DNA of 64,000 nucleotides from Hirschia maritima DSM 19733 (GTDB lineage Bacteria > Pseudomonadota > Alphaproteobacteria > Caulobacterales > Hyphomonadaceae): NCBI RefSeq assembly GCF_000378345.1, contig NZ_KB899546.1:530523-594522 (forward strand), in the 5' to 3' direction. This document shows, piece by piece, positions 43,570 to 52,140 of the stretch (position 1 is the first letter of the stretch; every line of letters begins with the position of its first letter). A model generated the notes under the pieces. That model saw only the letters and a program-made list of their open reading frames with translations. It was not told where the DNA came from and ran no database searches. Position numbers and translations under genes: made by a program.

Positions 43570-43926
43570 TCATTTGCTCTTCTGAGTAAATTCCAAAAGT
43601 GCCGCTATTTGTGCCTTTGCTAGAATAAGAGCATCTTCATCCAATCTTTCAATCATTTGCTGTATCTCTTGAGCTAACCGTTGTTCGTTAGCGGTACGAG
43701 TTTTTGATGTCGATCTACTCTGAAAGATTGAGTTCGGATTAATTTCTAACTCCTGACACAAACAGACCAACGTTTCTATGGATGGTAGGGTATTGCCCCG
43801 TTCCACATTACTCAAGCTTTCAGGAGTACGTTTTATGCGCCCTGCAAGTTCTTCTTGAGTAATACCCTTAGCTTTACGTGCTGCCCGCACAATCGCCGCG
43901 ATATGATTTTTGAGCTCTGTTTCCAT
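43570..43926 (-). CDS. XRE-family transcriptional regulator
   Basis: 118 residues. The N-terminal 60 residues are a Cro/C1-type HTH: IVRAARKAKGITQEELAGRIKRTPESLSNVERGNTLPSIETLVCLCQEL. The C-terminal part is a helical stretch (EIQQMIERLDEDALILAKAQIAALL) that may dimerise. Palindromes CCTTAA-TT-TTAAGG and AACTT-A-AAGTT lie just upstream between it and the divergent membrane-protein gene, which suggests autoregulation. It may control island genes. Confidence 0.85.
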   Translation of the reverse strand: METELKNHIAAIVRAARKAKGITQEELAGRIKRTPESLSNVERGNTLPSIETLVCLCQELEINPNSIFQSRSTSKTRTANEQRLAQEIQQMIERLDEDALILAKAQIAALLEFTQKSK

Positions 43927-43939
43927 ACCCTATGGTCGA

Positions 43940-44008
43940 CCTTAATTTTAAGGTGATCCACGAAGTCTAAATTAAGTTTTGACATAAACCCGATCTGAAC
44001 TTAAAGTT
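43940..44008. promoter_or_regulatory. Candidate operators of the XRE regulator
   Basis: Two short palindromes share the core CTTAA: CCTTAATTTTAAGG at 43940-43953, 14 bases upstream of the regulator start, and AACTTAAAGTT at 43998-44008. A half site (TAAATTAAGTT) lies between them. They occupy the divergent promoter region, the normal place for Cro-like autoregulation. Confidence 0.45.
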
Positions 44009-44133
44009 AACATCTATATTTGTTGTAAACTAGAAGTCAGGGTCGGGGTAGTTGTGCTTGAAATCGTGAGTTCAATACATGCTTGCCATGTGATGCCGCT
44101 GCTTCCCACCTTCTTGGATGTAGAGGTAAGAAA

Positions 44134-44397
44134 TTGACTTGGATTATTGTCTTTGTAGTTGTCGTATTGGCAATTTCGTTTTTGAGAAATGCACCCATTG
44201 TCGGGCCTTTCATATTCAAGCCTTTGTTTGACCTGATCTGGTTTGCCATTGCTGCAACGGTTCTAGCAGGAATTCTCTATGTGGCTGTTGTCATGTCTCC
44301 AGAAGGGACCTTCCCAGCTCCAATCGAAAATTTTGTCAACAACATTTCTGGTCAGCTTGATAGCTCTAGTTATGATCTAGATTCAGACTGGGATTAG
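44134..44397 (+). CDS. Small two-helix membrane protein, unknown
   Basis: I start at TTG 44134, with AGAGGTAAG just before, giving 87 residues; the frame is open from ATG 44083. Two hydrophobic segments follow each other (WIIVFVVVVLAISFL and LIWFAIAATVLAGILYVAVVM), then an acidic tail (DSSSYDLDSDWD). The gene lies 8 bp before the AIM24-type pseudogene, so they were probably one operon. Function unknown. Confidence 0.6.
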   Translation: MTWIIVFVVVVLAISFLRNAPIVGPFIFKPLFDLIWFAIAATVLAGILYVAVVMSPEGTFPAPIENFVNNISGQLDSSSYDLDSDWD

Positions 44398-44405
44398 AGG
44401 GCGAT

Positions 44406-45239
44406 ATGTTGTTTGAGACTGCAGATGTTCTTGAAACCAAAGTTGTTTCAGATCGTACCAAGATAGAAGTCTTATCGATCAAATCATTGTCTGGGTCTTC
44501 ACATATCAGCCTCCCAAGGGATTTGCTCTTCGCTAAGGAAGTCGATCTGACCCTCAAAATGATCAGGATCACTCTCAATAACTCGTCAATAAGGTTGGAG
44601 TCGGGGGGCTTTGTACTACATGCATGGAGATCTCGAAATCGTAGCTTCCAGTGGAGGTGGTATTCTTAAAGGGCTGTCCAGAAAAATGCTGTCTGGAGAA
44701 ACTTTCCTTGTGAATGAGATACAGGGAAGCGGTGTCATCCTTCTTGAACCGACGTTTGGACATTTTCTTCTTCATGATATCCACGCTGAAGAGCAGGGCA
44801 TTATCGTGGATAAAGGAACCTTCTTTGGTAGCACTAAAGAGTTGGATATCTCTGCTGTGGTACAAAAGCATATTTCTGCAGCTCTCTATGGCGGTGAGGG
44901 GCTTATTCAAACATCCATTCAAGGCAATGGAATAGCCATATTGTTTTCTCCAGTACCATTCAATGAACTAGAAAAAGTTGATCTAATATATAGTCGATTG
45001 TCCGTTGATGGTAACTTTGCGATTGTAAGAAGTGATGGGATCAAATTCTCGGTCAAGAAGAGCAGTAAAAGTTGGGTTGCAACAAGTGTCTCGGGTGTCA
45101 AACATTTGAGGGAACTGGAACAGTCTGGCTGGCTCCCACACAAGGTGTTTATAAACGCTTGCAAACTCCAGATGGCATGAAGGAGATGTCACTTCCTCTT
45201 GGAGCAATAGGCGTCGGTGAAATGCAGAAAATAAAATAG
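44406..45239 (+). pseudogene. AIM24-family (DUF124) gene with two frameshifts
   Basis: The protein reads MLFETADVLETKVVSDRTKIEVL in the first frame up to LNNSSIRLESGG, where six G at about 44603-44608 shift it; with five G it continues ALYYMHGDLEIVASSGGGILKGLSRKMLSGE, the hallmark of AIM24 proteins. Near 45090-45120 a second change is needed to go on with TFEGTGTVWLAPTQGVYKRL and the end GAIGVGEMQKIK at 45239. Each segment is well conserved, so the damage is recent or the homopolymer is a phase-variable tract. AIM24 relatives are beta-solenoid-like proteins of unknown role. Confidence 0.75.
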
Positions 45240-45350
45240 TGAAGAGTCGGTAATTGGCCCAAAACTGCCTGATGAACAATTCAGTAAGACATACTTCAAA
45301 GTTGATCTTAAGTCATATCAGGCCTACGCTCCTTTTTAGGGGGCAGACCA

Positions 45351-46106
45351 TTGAAGTTCATAACTATAATATTGTTCTGTATTCTGATATTCTATTCGCC
45401 CCAAGCTGAAGCGAGACTGGGCGGCCCGCCTCCCTGCAATGTAGTCCAACTTTCTTTAAATAAAGCAAGCGTTGTTAAACCCAAAACATTGAAAAATGCA
45501 TATGCTGCTGGGCTTCCTGAGAAGCAAATGGTTCAACAGTTAGCTCAACTTGAACAAGATTATTTTGCAGCTATCCAATCTAACGCTTTGTACGACAATA
45601 AAGGACGTCTCTGGAAAAGCTGGGGGACCCAAAACAGCAAATGGCGTGATACTGGTTATGAATATCGTTTCTTTTGGTATCACATTTTTATGGCTGATAT
45701 AGCCGTAACGTTGGAACAAAATTCTATCGCAAAACTACATATACTTCATGCAGTTGAATTGTTGATGAAAGGAGCACCACACACAAATCCAACACCATAT
45801 TTGCGTGGCGATTGGCAACATCAAAACGTTTATTGTGAAAAATATATAGAACTCGGGTATTTTGTGAAGAAAGGACTTGGATCGATCAATCATATGGCCT
45901 CTCGGCTCATTGATCTGTCCACTGATATACAGCAACCTGATTTAGCTTCTGCACTAAAACGAACTTTTATTGACAGACCAATAGGGTATGAACCTCCCCT
46001 AAGACTAAAACCAATTAAAATAACATACCGTCGACCTCGACCTGTTCCCAAAATATCACTCGGTGAATTGATGAAAATTGCGGCGATAGACTTTGAGGCC
46101 CTGTAG
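45351..46106 (+). CDS. Exported protein of unknown function
   Basis: 251 residues from TTG 45351 (GGGGG 7 bases before). The leader FITIILFCILIFYSPQAEA ends with an AEA cleavage site, so the protein is periplasmic. The mature part has Cys in PPPCNVV and NVYCEKY and aromatic-rich segments (RLWKSWGTQNSKWRDTGYEYRFFWYHIF). The C-terminus is basic and Pro-rich. I do not know this family. Island cargo with no obvious partner. Confidence 0.65.
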   Translation: MKFITIILFCILIFYSPQAEARLGGPPPCNVVQLSLNKASVVKPKTLKNAYAAGLPEKQMVQQLAQLEQDYFAAIQSNALYDNKGRLWKSWGTQNSKWRDTGYEYRFFWYHIFMADIAVTLEQNSIAKLHILHAVELLMKGAPHTNPTPYLRGDWQHQNVYCEKYIELGYFVKKGLGSINHMASRLIDLSTDIQQPDLASALKRTFIDRPIGYEPPLRLKPIKITYRRPRPVPKISLGELMKIAAIDFEAL

Positions 46107-46399
46107 TCTTTAAACTACAAGATGGAATGTGTAGCGAAGAGAGTTATGGCATCAACAAAGCTCTTTCAAACTCGATTTATTCACCAGTCCGCTTTTGGCG
46201 AATTCCAGACTTATCCGGTCCCCAAACAGAAAGGGCTGCGCTTTTAAACGCAACCCAATAAGAGGCATCAGGGCTGGGGGACGATACCTCTCGCTTTCAT
46301 TGTACTTATAATTGCAGTTCTCGAAAAAGGAGAATTAGCATGTAAGAATGCTCAAAATGATCTTGCCTGGCGCTTCACACTAACGCTGGGAGTTATTCA

Positions 46400-46660
46400 A
46401 TGAATAGCAGGGACGCATTAGCGGCACGTACCGCCGCTCTTGAGAATTATATGGTTGTATTGGTAGGAATGCTATCCGTTCGAGAGGGGAGACCATTGGA
46501 GGAAGCGATACACATCTATCATGCTGCTCACGATATTGCCGTGAAACGCTATCAAAGTGCTCAACCGGGACCTGAGAGAGAAACTGCTGAACTCGCCTTG
46601 AAGGCAACCCATATGAATTTTGAGCGTATCCAAAGCTTCCTAGTCGGAGAGCCTCGATAA
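46400..46660 (+). CDS. Small hypothetical protein
   Basis: 86 residues from ATG 46400 with GGGAG 8 bases ahead. All-helical by composition (ALAARTAALENYMVVLVGML, EEAIHIYHAAHDIAVKRY, ETAELALKATHMNFERIQSF). No motif recognised. It lies between an exported orphan and the resolvase site. The 290 bases before it (46107-46399) hold no gene that I can support. Confidence 0.5.
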   Translation: MNSRDALAARTAALENYMVVLVGMLSVREGRPLEEAIHIYHAAHDIAVKRYQSAQPGPERETAELALKATHMNFERIQSFLVGEPR

Positions 46661-46698
46661 GTAGCAAGTGCTCGTGGAGTGGTTTTTCTGCTCAACTC

Positions 46699-46800
46699 CT
46701 ATCACAAGACTATAGTTCTATGGCTCACTTGTAATAATCTATCATATAGATATTAAACCATCTATGTGATAGATTTATCGTAAGACTAGTTTTGTGATAG
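46699..46800. repeat. Nested inverted repeats before the serine recombinase, candidate res site
   Basis: An outer pair CTATCACAAGACTA (46699-46712) and TAGTTTTGTGATAG (46787-46800) matches in 13 of 14 positions; an inner pair AATCTATCA (46736-46744) and TGATAGATT (46767-46775) is perfect. All share the element TATCA/TGATA. The site ends 9 bases before the recombinase start codon, the place where resolvases and invertases have their binding sites, which also control their own promoter. Confidence 0.6.
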
Positions 46801-46809
46801 GATTACCCC

Positions 46810-47367
46810 TTGAAATACATCTATGCCCGTACCTCAACTCAACATCAAAATGTGGATCAGCAAGCGGACCATCTATTGAGAAGTCATTCAGATGCAAAGG
46901 TGCTGAAAGAGCAGGAAAGTGGTCGTTCATTGGACAGACCCGTCTTCAATGAGTTGAAAAGCATGCTGGTCAAAGGTGATGTGGTTGTTGTCCTCTCTGT
47001 AAGTCGGTTGGGACGCAACACAGAAGAAGTTCTGTCATTCATTCGTGAGATGCAATCAAAAGGGGTGAGGTTGCTTGTTGATGATCTGGGGAGCTTGGAT
47101 GTCACCAGTTCTACCGGAAAACTTGTGCTGACAACTCTGGCGGCGGTTGCAGAAATGCAGCGTGAAGAAATCTTAGATAAGCAACGCATTGGCATTGAAA
47201 GAGCTAAGGCAGAAGGCAAATACAAAGGAAAGCAAGCATCACCGGAAACTGAGAGGAAATGCAAAGAAGCTGTCCAGTATTTGGAAGCAGGGCTTTCTAA
47301 GAAAAAAGCTGCCAAAGCAGCTGGGGTAGGGGTAGCGACGTTGTATAGGTTTTTGAAGGTTGCTTGA
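46810..47367 (+). CDS. Serine recombinase (resolvase/invertase family)
   Basis: 185 residues from TTG 46810. The catalytic domain has YARTSTQ (Ser9 nucleophile), SVSRLGRNTEEVL and GVRLLVDDLGSLDVTSSTGKLVLTTLAAVAEMQREEI. The C-terminal HTH is KKKAAKAAGVGVATLYRFLK. These enzymes cut and rejoin DNA by a Ser-phosphate link. The nested repeat site lies directly in front of it. It is not the island integrase; it may resolve multimers, invert a segment, or be a relic of a plasmid stage. Confidence 0.92.
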   Translation: MKYIYARTSTQHQNVDQQADHLLRSHSDAKVLKEQESGRSLDRPVFNELKSMLVKGDVVVVLSVSRLGRNTEEVLSFIREMQSKGVRLLVDDLGSLDVTSSTGKLVLTTLAAVAEMQREEILDKQRIGIERAKAEGKYKGKQASPETERKCKEAVQYLEAGLSKKKAAKAAGVGVATLYRFLKVA

Positions 47368-47491
47368 GGATACTCTGAAGTTTGGCAAAGGGCGATTTTT
47401 CGCCAAAAGCGGACAGATCACTTAATCTACTGATCTTGCTGTTTTTCTATATATTTGCCTATTCTAGTTTAAAATAGTGGGGGAAGCAGAT

Positions 47492-48220
47492 ATGATAGAA
47501 AAGCTAGTTTTATCCTGTGTTTTGGGTTTGGGTTTGATTGGATGCACTGACTGTAAGGTGCCATTGAACGTTCCAAGCAATTCCGAATTATCATTAGACC
47601 AGAAGATTGCTTCCGTCTCCTTGTGGAGCGCAGAAACAAAACAAAAAGTTTTCTTTGAACAATTAAGCAAAAATTCCAAACAAGTGCGGAAAACAAACGC
47701 TTTTGATGCATATGTGATTGAATATAATATCACGCGTGAAAATCACGAATTATGTGCTACTTACAATCGTTTCATTCGATGTAGCCCCGTTGGAACTGTT
47801 TTAGCACCAAAGCTATTGTATTTGCAGGAATTTACTGCTTTTAGGCATTGGCTAATGTATAGCGCACAAGGTTTTCATCCTGTAGATAGAGAAGCTATTT
47901 TTAAACATGAGCAAGATGAATTATTTGAACACGACTTTGATGGAATTAAGGTTAGTCCGGCTCATAAAAATGTACAATTGGATATAAAATGGAGCATTCT
48001 TTGTGAAAATGGCTCCGTAAAAAGCTACAACGACGCCACACACTGTTTTACACGCGACATACCAACTGGTCATCGAGTTGGAAAAGTCAAAGCCGCAATA
48101 ATTCAAGGTACGCAAACAACTAAATGTTCTGCGATAGTCTTCGTAAAAGCCACCGCAACGCTAGTTGAATTAATTGACCCCACAATACTAAATTCAATAA
48201 ATGAGATTTGCAAAGATTGA
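47492..48220 (+). CDS. Lipoprotein of unknown function
   Basis: 242 residues from ATG 47492 (GGGGGAAG ahead). The leader LVLSCVLGLGLIGC is a lipobox with Cys next to a Thr-Asp-Cys run. The mature part is rich in paired Cys (ELCATYNRFIRC, ILCENG, THCFTRD, TKCSAIV, NEICKD), suggesting disulfides in the periplasm. No family recognised. It stands alone after the serine recombinase gene. Confidence 0.65.
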   Translation: MIEKLVLSCVLGLGLIGCTDCKVPLNVPSNSELSLDQKIASVSLWSAETKQKVFFEQLSKNSKQVRKTNAFDAYVIEYNITRENHELCATYNRFIRCSPVGTVLAPKLLYLQEFTAFRHWLMYSAQGFHPVDREAIFKHEQDELFEHDFDGIKVSPAHKNVQLDIKWSILCENGSVKSYNDATHCFTRDIPTGHRVGKVKAAIIQGTQTTKCSAIVFVKATATLVELIDPTILNSINEICKD

Positions 48221-48620
48221 ACACTGTTAATCAGGCGACTTAGGGCCATTTCATGTCGCATGAAGATAACTTCAGGACTATTGAGGAAATTAGTGGTCCA
48301 AAGTATATCTGATCATAAAGATTTCCGTAGATGGTTTTAATAGAACCCTACAAGTTTGACCCTATTGTTGTGAGGTAATCCCCTTCGGGGATGCTTCGCC
48401 TACTTTATAATTGCTTGGAATAATTCCCTTGGTATTTCTCAGACCCATTCAAGGCTCTTAAAGGAGCCTAGTATGGAGTATATAGGCAGTACTCACATGG
48501 CTCCGTCGAGCATGTCTAGAATAGACCGACGGGTACCATGTTGGTTCGCAAATTTAATCCTCGGTATTCATCTGGGTCATATTCGAAGATAGTGAGCCGC
48601 AAGAGTACCGATTTCTAATT
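48221..48620. other. Non-coding stretch with two hairpins
   Basis: 400 bases without a supported gene. ATCCCC-TTC-GGGGAT (48378-48392) is a tight hairpin. CCGTCG (48503-48508) pairs with CGACGG (48527-48532) around an inner GTCTA-GAA-TAGAC. Neither is followed by a T run. They could be parts of a small RNA or binding sites; I see no match to a known family. Confidence 0.4.
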
Positions 48621-49013
48621 TTACCGTTCTTTAGGTGCCCTCCATTGTTGCCAAGAGCGCGTTGCTGTTGATCCATTGTATGGCTTATCGGTTATTTGAT
48701 ATTCCGCTGCCTTTCGTCCGTACCAATGCCCGGCTTTTTGTTTAACAATGAACCCTTTTTCCTGCAGTTCGTTAAAGGCTCTTCCAACCGTCGTTTTGCT
48801 TAGTCCCAGTTTGGTCGCTGCGTCCTGAAAGCTAAGCGATAGTTTGCCATTGTTTGAACCGTTGAATTTACTTCTCAATTCGATCCAAACCTTCACAGCT
48901 GGACCTGAGAGAGAGCGAAAGGTAGGGTGGTTTGCCATTGAATAGGGTATCGGGAGATACTGCTCAGTATCGTTTCTACCTTTTGCGTTTATCCTACGTT
49001 TGCGCTTAGCCAT
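48621..49013 (-). CDS. Winged-helix DNA-binding protein (replication- or regulation-type)
   Basis: 130 residues from ATG 49013, which overlaps the stop of the upstream gene by 8 bp; the longer frame runs into that gene. After a basic N-terminus (AKRKRRINAKGR) comes YLPIPYSMANHPTFRSLSGPAVKVWIELRSKFNG, then LSFQDAATKLGLSKTTVGRAFNELQEKGFIVKQKAGH, a MarR/GntR-like winged helix. Such proteins are common in integrated elements near an AlpA gene. Likely role: control or replication start of the element. Confidence 0.7.
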   Translation of the reverse strand: MAKRKRRINAKGRNDTEQYLPIPYSMANHPTFRSLSGPAVKVWIELRSKFNGSNNGKLSLSFQDAATKLGLSKTTVGRAFNELQEKGFIVKQKAGHWYGRKAAEYQITDKPYNGSTATRSWQQWRAPKER

Positions 49014-49359
49014 TGATGTTCTCCTCTTCGATTGAAGAGAAATGCAATGTATACAAGATGCCAGTTTGATATGGTGGGTGTGAGGAATAAACGAGCTGTT
49101 CTTCAATGTTTAACCCTATTGCAATGAGAGTGGGCACCTTTGAACGCCATTTAACGACCTCAGAATTTTGCGGGAAGTACCCCCTATTACCCGATCTCAG
49201 AAGTGTCTGATGCACTTCTGCTAAAGACCCTCCGAGGTAGCTGATAAGGTCTTGGCAGCATGATTCATTAGTCCAGTCGTCGTTATCTAAGTTCGGTAGT
49301 ACGCTGTATTCTTCAAATTCAATTATTGGAGCGTCGGAGGGCGGAGAAAAGTATTTCAT
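49006..49359 (-). CDS. Hypothetical protein of the island
   Basis: 117 residues, acidic N-terminus (DAPIIEFEEYSVLPNLDNDDW), containing ESCCQDLISYLGGSLAEVHQTLLRSGNRGYFPQ. No domain recognised. It lies directly after the AlpA-like gene (no gap) and overlaps the winged-helix gene, so the three form one operon. Confidence 0.55.
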   Translation of the reverse strand: MKYFSPPSDAPIIEFEEYSVLPNLDNDDWTNESCCQDLISYLGGSLAEVHQTLLRSGNRGYFPQNSEVVKWRSKVPTLIAIGLNIEEQLVYSSHPPYQTGILYTLHFSSIEEENING

Positions 49360-49560
49360 CTACACCTCCTGCGAAGTGCTAGAGCACGATTTACTTGCTA
49401 ACCATTTTTCTACATCGTCCCAGCGATATTTTACGCTTCGACCAATTTTAAGGTAGGGTGGTGTGTGGGGTTCGCCGCGCATACGGCGCTTTGCCCAAGT
49501 GATTTCGGCTATTCCTGTTCTATCGGCGAGTTGTTTTGTATTGAGCAGTTCTGAAATCAT
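49360..49560 (-). CDS. AlpA-like excisionase/regulator
   Basis: 66 residues from ATG 49560 (AGGA 7 bases before); an earlier ATG in frame is at 49581. The HTH is of the MerR/AlpA type: LLNTKQLADRTGIAEITWAKRRMRGEPHTPPYLKIGRSVKYRWDDVEKWLASK. In P4-like elements AlpA turns on the integrase or helps excision. It is read in the same direction as the integrase and lies downstream of it. Confidence 0.85.
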   Translation of the reverse strand: MISELLNTKQLADRTGIAEITWAKRRMRGEPHTPPYLKIGRSVKYRWDDVEKWLASKSCSSTSQEV

Positions 49561-49647
49561 GTAATTTCCTAATTGTTTCACCAGCGGCTAATTCCGATGG
49601 ATGTTAGGAAATTTCCAGAAGCAGTGGACGGAAAACAGTGGGGCTAA

Positions 49648-50472
49648 TTAGTCTTTTGAAATAATAGATCTTTTGGTTGTTATGGCGGTTTTTAGCATTT
49701 GGTCTATTCTATTTTTTGGTAAAATTGGTAGTTCTTCACTGTTGTCGGTGCAGATCTCAGTAGCGAAGCCAAAATTGAGAACTGCTTTGCTGTTAGATTT
49801 CTGCTGCTGCAACAAAAAATGTTTTTTAATGGCCTTATAATCTTCATGCCATTTTTTGTCGGGCTTGCAGTATTTTACCCAATCTTTGAGGGTGCTCTGG
49901 GAATTCAGCTCTGGAGAATTGAGATTGTTTTTGTATATGTTTACAATCCGCTCCTGTGCGATGCCAGATTGTAAACCAGCTTTTATGTAAAGTTTAAAAA
50001 TCAGAACGGTGTAAACTTTCAACATTATTTTTTGCAAAGAATCCGCTGGACGGTTCCCATACCCCTTGCGGCTTGCAATCAGCTTTGGCGCTGAACCCGT
50101 TTCGTGCAAAGTCTTTAGGCTGTCCATCAACGGTAAAAATACGCGGAATAAATCTGGAGCTCTTAGTTCTTCGCCGATATCCTTCATTAACCTGGCAGAA
50201 TAAGTGACAGCGTCCATTGATATCGCCAATTTTTGTTTCAGAATTTCAGCTTCATCACTCATATTCTCTGATTTTCGGAGAAGCGTGTGCAAGTAGTTGA
50301 TCTGTTGTGCATATTCGCAAACGCGATCTGCTAATTTGAGTGAGTCTCCATTTTCTAAAATATATTTGTGTTCGTTGTGACTATTGCCGTCATATGAAGA
50401 AGGGTCGTTCATTTTGTCGAATCCGAAAAAATTAGAATTTAGTCGCGTTTTAGAAAACACATTAGGCACCAT
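49648..50472 (-). CDS. Hypothetical protein downstream of the integrase
   Basis: 274 residues, helical and basic in the C-terminal half, no signal peptide. Segments: ADRVCEYAQQINYLHTLLRKSENMSDEAEILKQKL (coiled-coil-like), PADSLQKIMLKVYTVLIFKLYIKAGL and WVKYCKPDKKWHEDYKAIKKHF. I know no family. The gene starts two bases after the integrase stop, which argues for co-transcription and a role in the element's life cycle. Confidence 0.55.
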   Translation of the reverse strand: MVPNVFSKTRLNSNFFGFDKMNDPSSYDGNSHNEHKYILENGDSLKLADRVCEYAQQINYLHTLLRKSENMSDEAEILKQKLAISMDAVTYSARLMKDIGEELRAPDLFRVFLPLMDSLKTLHETGSAPKLIASRKGYGNRPADSLQKIMLKVYTVLIFKLYIKAGLQSGIAQERIVNIYKNNLNSPELNSQSTLKDWVKYCKPDKKWHEDYKAIKKHFLLQQQKSNSKAVLNFGFATEICTDNSEELPILPKNRIDQMLKTAITTKRSIISKD

Positions 50473-50474
50473 GG

Positions 50475-51689
50475 CTAATGGAAATTTAAATTCTTGTCGA
50501 AGTGTGCGCTGATGTCCATCACAGCGCTCGCAACAGGATCGTCAGCCAAGTGAGCGTAGCGTTGTGTAGTTGTTGGTTTTGTGTGCCCCAATGCTTTTCC
50601 CACTATATAAAGGCTGTGACCTCGGCTGGCTCCGAGACTCGCAAAGGTATGTCTCAAGTCATGCAGTCTTACATCGTCCAGCTGTGCAAATTCTCTGACT
50701 TTTTTCCATACTTTTTGTAAGCCGGTATAATGACCACTTCCTCGTGAAGCGGGAAAAACCCACTCTGAACCTTCAAGTCTGGGAATTGCTTTCATTAGTT
50801 CAATTGCGGTCGGTGAAAGTAAAATTGTTTTTGCGCCAGTTTTCGAGTCTGGTAGGTTGGCGACTCCTCTTTCCCAGTCAATGTATGTCCACTTCAGGCT
50901 TAGAATTTCATTCTTTCTAGCTCCAGTGAAAAGCAGTAGTTTAATCGCCATGAGCGGGTATTCGTTTGCTCCGTTAGCCTCTTCCACTCTTATGGCTACA
51001 CCAAGTCTCTTCAATTCTTCATCTGAGAGAAAGCGCTCCTTTTTTTGAGTGGGATATTTCGAGATATGTTTAGCTGGGTTCTTATCGATGATGTCGTTAG
51101 AAACCGCATAGTTCAACATGGCAGATAACAAATCATATGCGCGATTTGCAGTTGGTCGTCCGCCTTTAATAATTGCCTTGCCGCGTGCCTTGGTTTTTTC
51201 AACAATCACTGTACGTGGCTTTGCTACACTTTTCATGAAGCGACTAATGTGTGTGGCGTTTAGCTCTTTGAGTTTTGTTTTGCCCAGGTAGGGTGAGATG
51301 TGTCGTTTAAATAATGAAGTTTCTAATTCGATGGAGCTTTGTTTTTTGCGACTATTGGTTTGGTCACTAAAAACCTGAAAATAACTATTGATGGTATAGC
51401 TTACATCTTCAATTTGTTTTCTGGGGTCTACGCCCTGTTTTAGTAATAAAAGTAGGCGGGTTGCTTCGCTACGTGCGTTAGCAGGTGTCCAAGGCTGGCC
51501 TAGTGCTCCAATAGTGATATCTAGTGTTGTGCCAGTTAAAGCGAATTTTGACTGGCGTACGAAAAATACAACTTTGCCGGTTGGTTGTACACGCGCACCA
51601 AAGCCAGCGAGTTCACTATCCCAGCATACGTATTTCTTCTCACTTGGCTTTAGCGCTTTGAGGTTGGAAAGAGATAATTTCGTTTTCAT
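50475..51689 (-). CDS. Tyrosine integrase of the tRNA-Val island
   Basis: 404 residues. An N-terminal arm-binding domain of the P4 kind (LKALKPSEKKYVCWDSELAGFGARVQPTGKVVFFV) and a catalytic domain with the full set: Arg258 (LLLFTGARKNEILSLKW), HDLRHTFA (His343, Arg346), LGHT (His369) and nucleophile Tyr378 (TQRYAHL). It recombines the 49-bp tRNA copies. The start lies 157 bp inside attR and 22 bp from the doubled ATCCCCTC arm motif. Confidence 0.95.
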   Translation of the reverse strand: MKTKLSLSNLKALKPSEKKYVCWDSELAGFGARVQPTGKVVFFVRQSKFALTGTTLDITIGALGQPWTPANARSEATRLLLLLKQGVDPRKQIEDVSYTINSYFQVFSDQTNSRKKQSSIELETSLFKRHISPYLGKTKLKELNATHISRFMKSVAKPRTVIVEKTKARGKAIIKGGRPTANRAYDLLSAMLNYAVSNDIIDKNPAKHISKYPTQKKERFLSDEELKRLGVAIRVEEANGANEYPLMAIKLLLFTGARKNEILSLKWTYIDWERGVANLPDSKTGAKTILLSPTAIELMKAIPRLEGSEWVFPASRGSGHYTGLQKVWKKVREFAQLDDVRLHDLRHTFASLGASRGHSLYIVGKALGHTKPTTTQRYAHLADDPVASAVMDISAHFDKNLNFH

Positions 51690-51710
51690 ATAGAGGGGGG
51701 CAGATGTTTC

Positions 51711-51729
51711 ATCCCCTCAATATCCCCTC
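51711..51729 (+). repeat. Candidate integrase arm site, right end
   Basis: Two copies of ATCCCCTC 11 bases apart, as at 38020-38038 but with A for T in the spacer. It sits between the integrase start and attR. Confidence 0.55.
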
Positions 51730-51845
51730 ATTTATGGTGAATTTCAAGATATATTTTGATATGCCGAGAAATGAAAATTTTTTTATGTTGTTGATATATA
51801 TGCTTTTATAAAAGGTAAGAAATACATAGAAATATTTAACCACCT

Positions 51846-51894
51846 CGTTGACATCGTAGGGGTCACAAGTTCGAACCTTGTACCGCGCACCATT
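51846..51894 (+). repeat. attR: 49-bp copy of the tRNA-Val 3' part
   Basis: Identical over all 49 bases to 37925-37973, but without the 5' half of a tRNA before it, so it is a site left by integration and not a gene. Confidence 0.95.
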
Positions 51895-52008
51895 TTTCTT
51901 TCAAACTATATTTGACGACGTATATTTGTGCCTTATTTAATATTTGGTTTTGTTGAATGCGCTAGACGATGTACCAAGTGTGGCAAATCATAAGTTGAGT
52001 TGGGGGAG

Positions 52009-52140
52009 GTGAATATTCAAATAAAAAATCAGATTTCGTGTTTTGTTAAAATAGCAACTGCCGCTGATATTGATTTGGTTGGGATGGGCGCAACTTCAGC
52101 TGTATCGATATATTATACTGCAGCATGCCCAAGCCAATGA
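52009..52140 (+). pseudogene. Decayed copy of the lipoprotein leader found at 54004
   Basis: The frame VNIQIKNQISCFVKIATAADIDL matches the front of the VOC lipoprotein (KNQISSFIKIVTVAGIAL), and the DNA is alike over about 45 bases (AAAAATCAGATTTCG shared exactly). After that the similarity fades and the frame stops at 52140. It seems to be the 5' stub of an old duplicate whose rest was lost or replaced by the orphan genes to the right. Confidence 0.55.

Noticed and set aside
46380..46667. Antisense frame over the 86-aa gene
   Set aside because: The plus-strand frame has a good ribosome site and natural helical composition; the antisense frame has neither.
51846..51894. Second tRNA-Val gene
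   Set aside because: Only the 3' half is there; acceptor 5' strand and D arm are missing, so it is the att copy.
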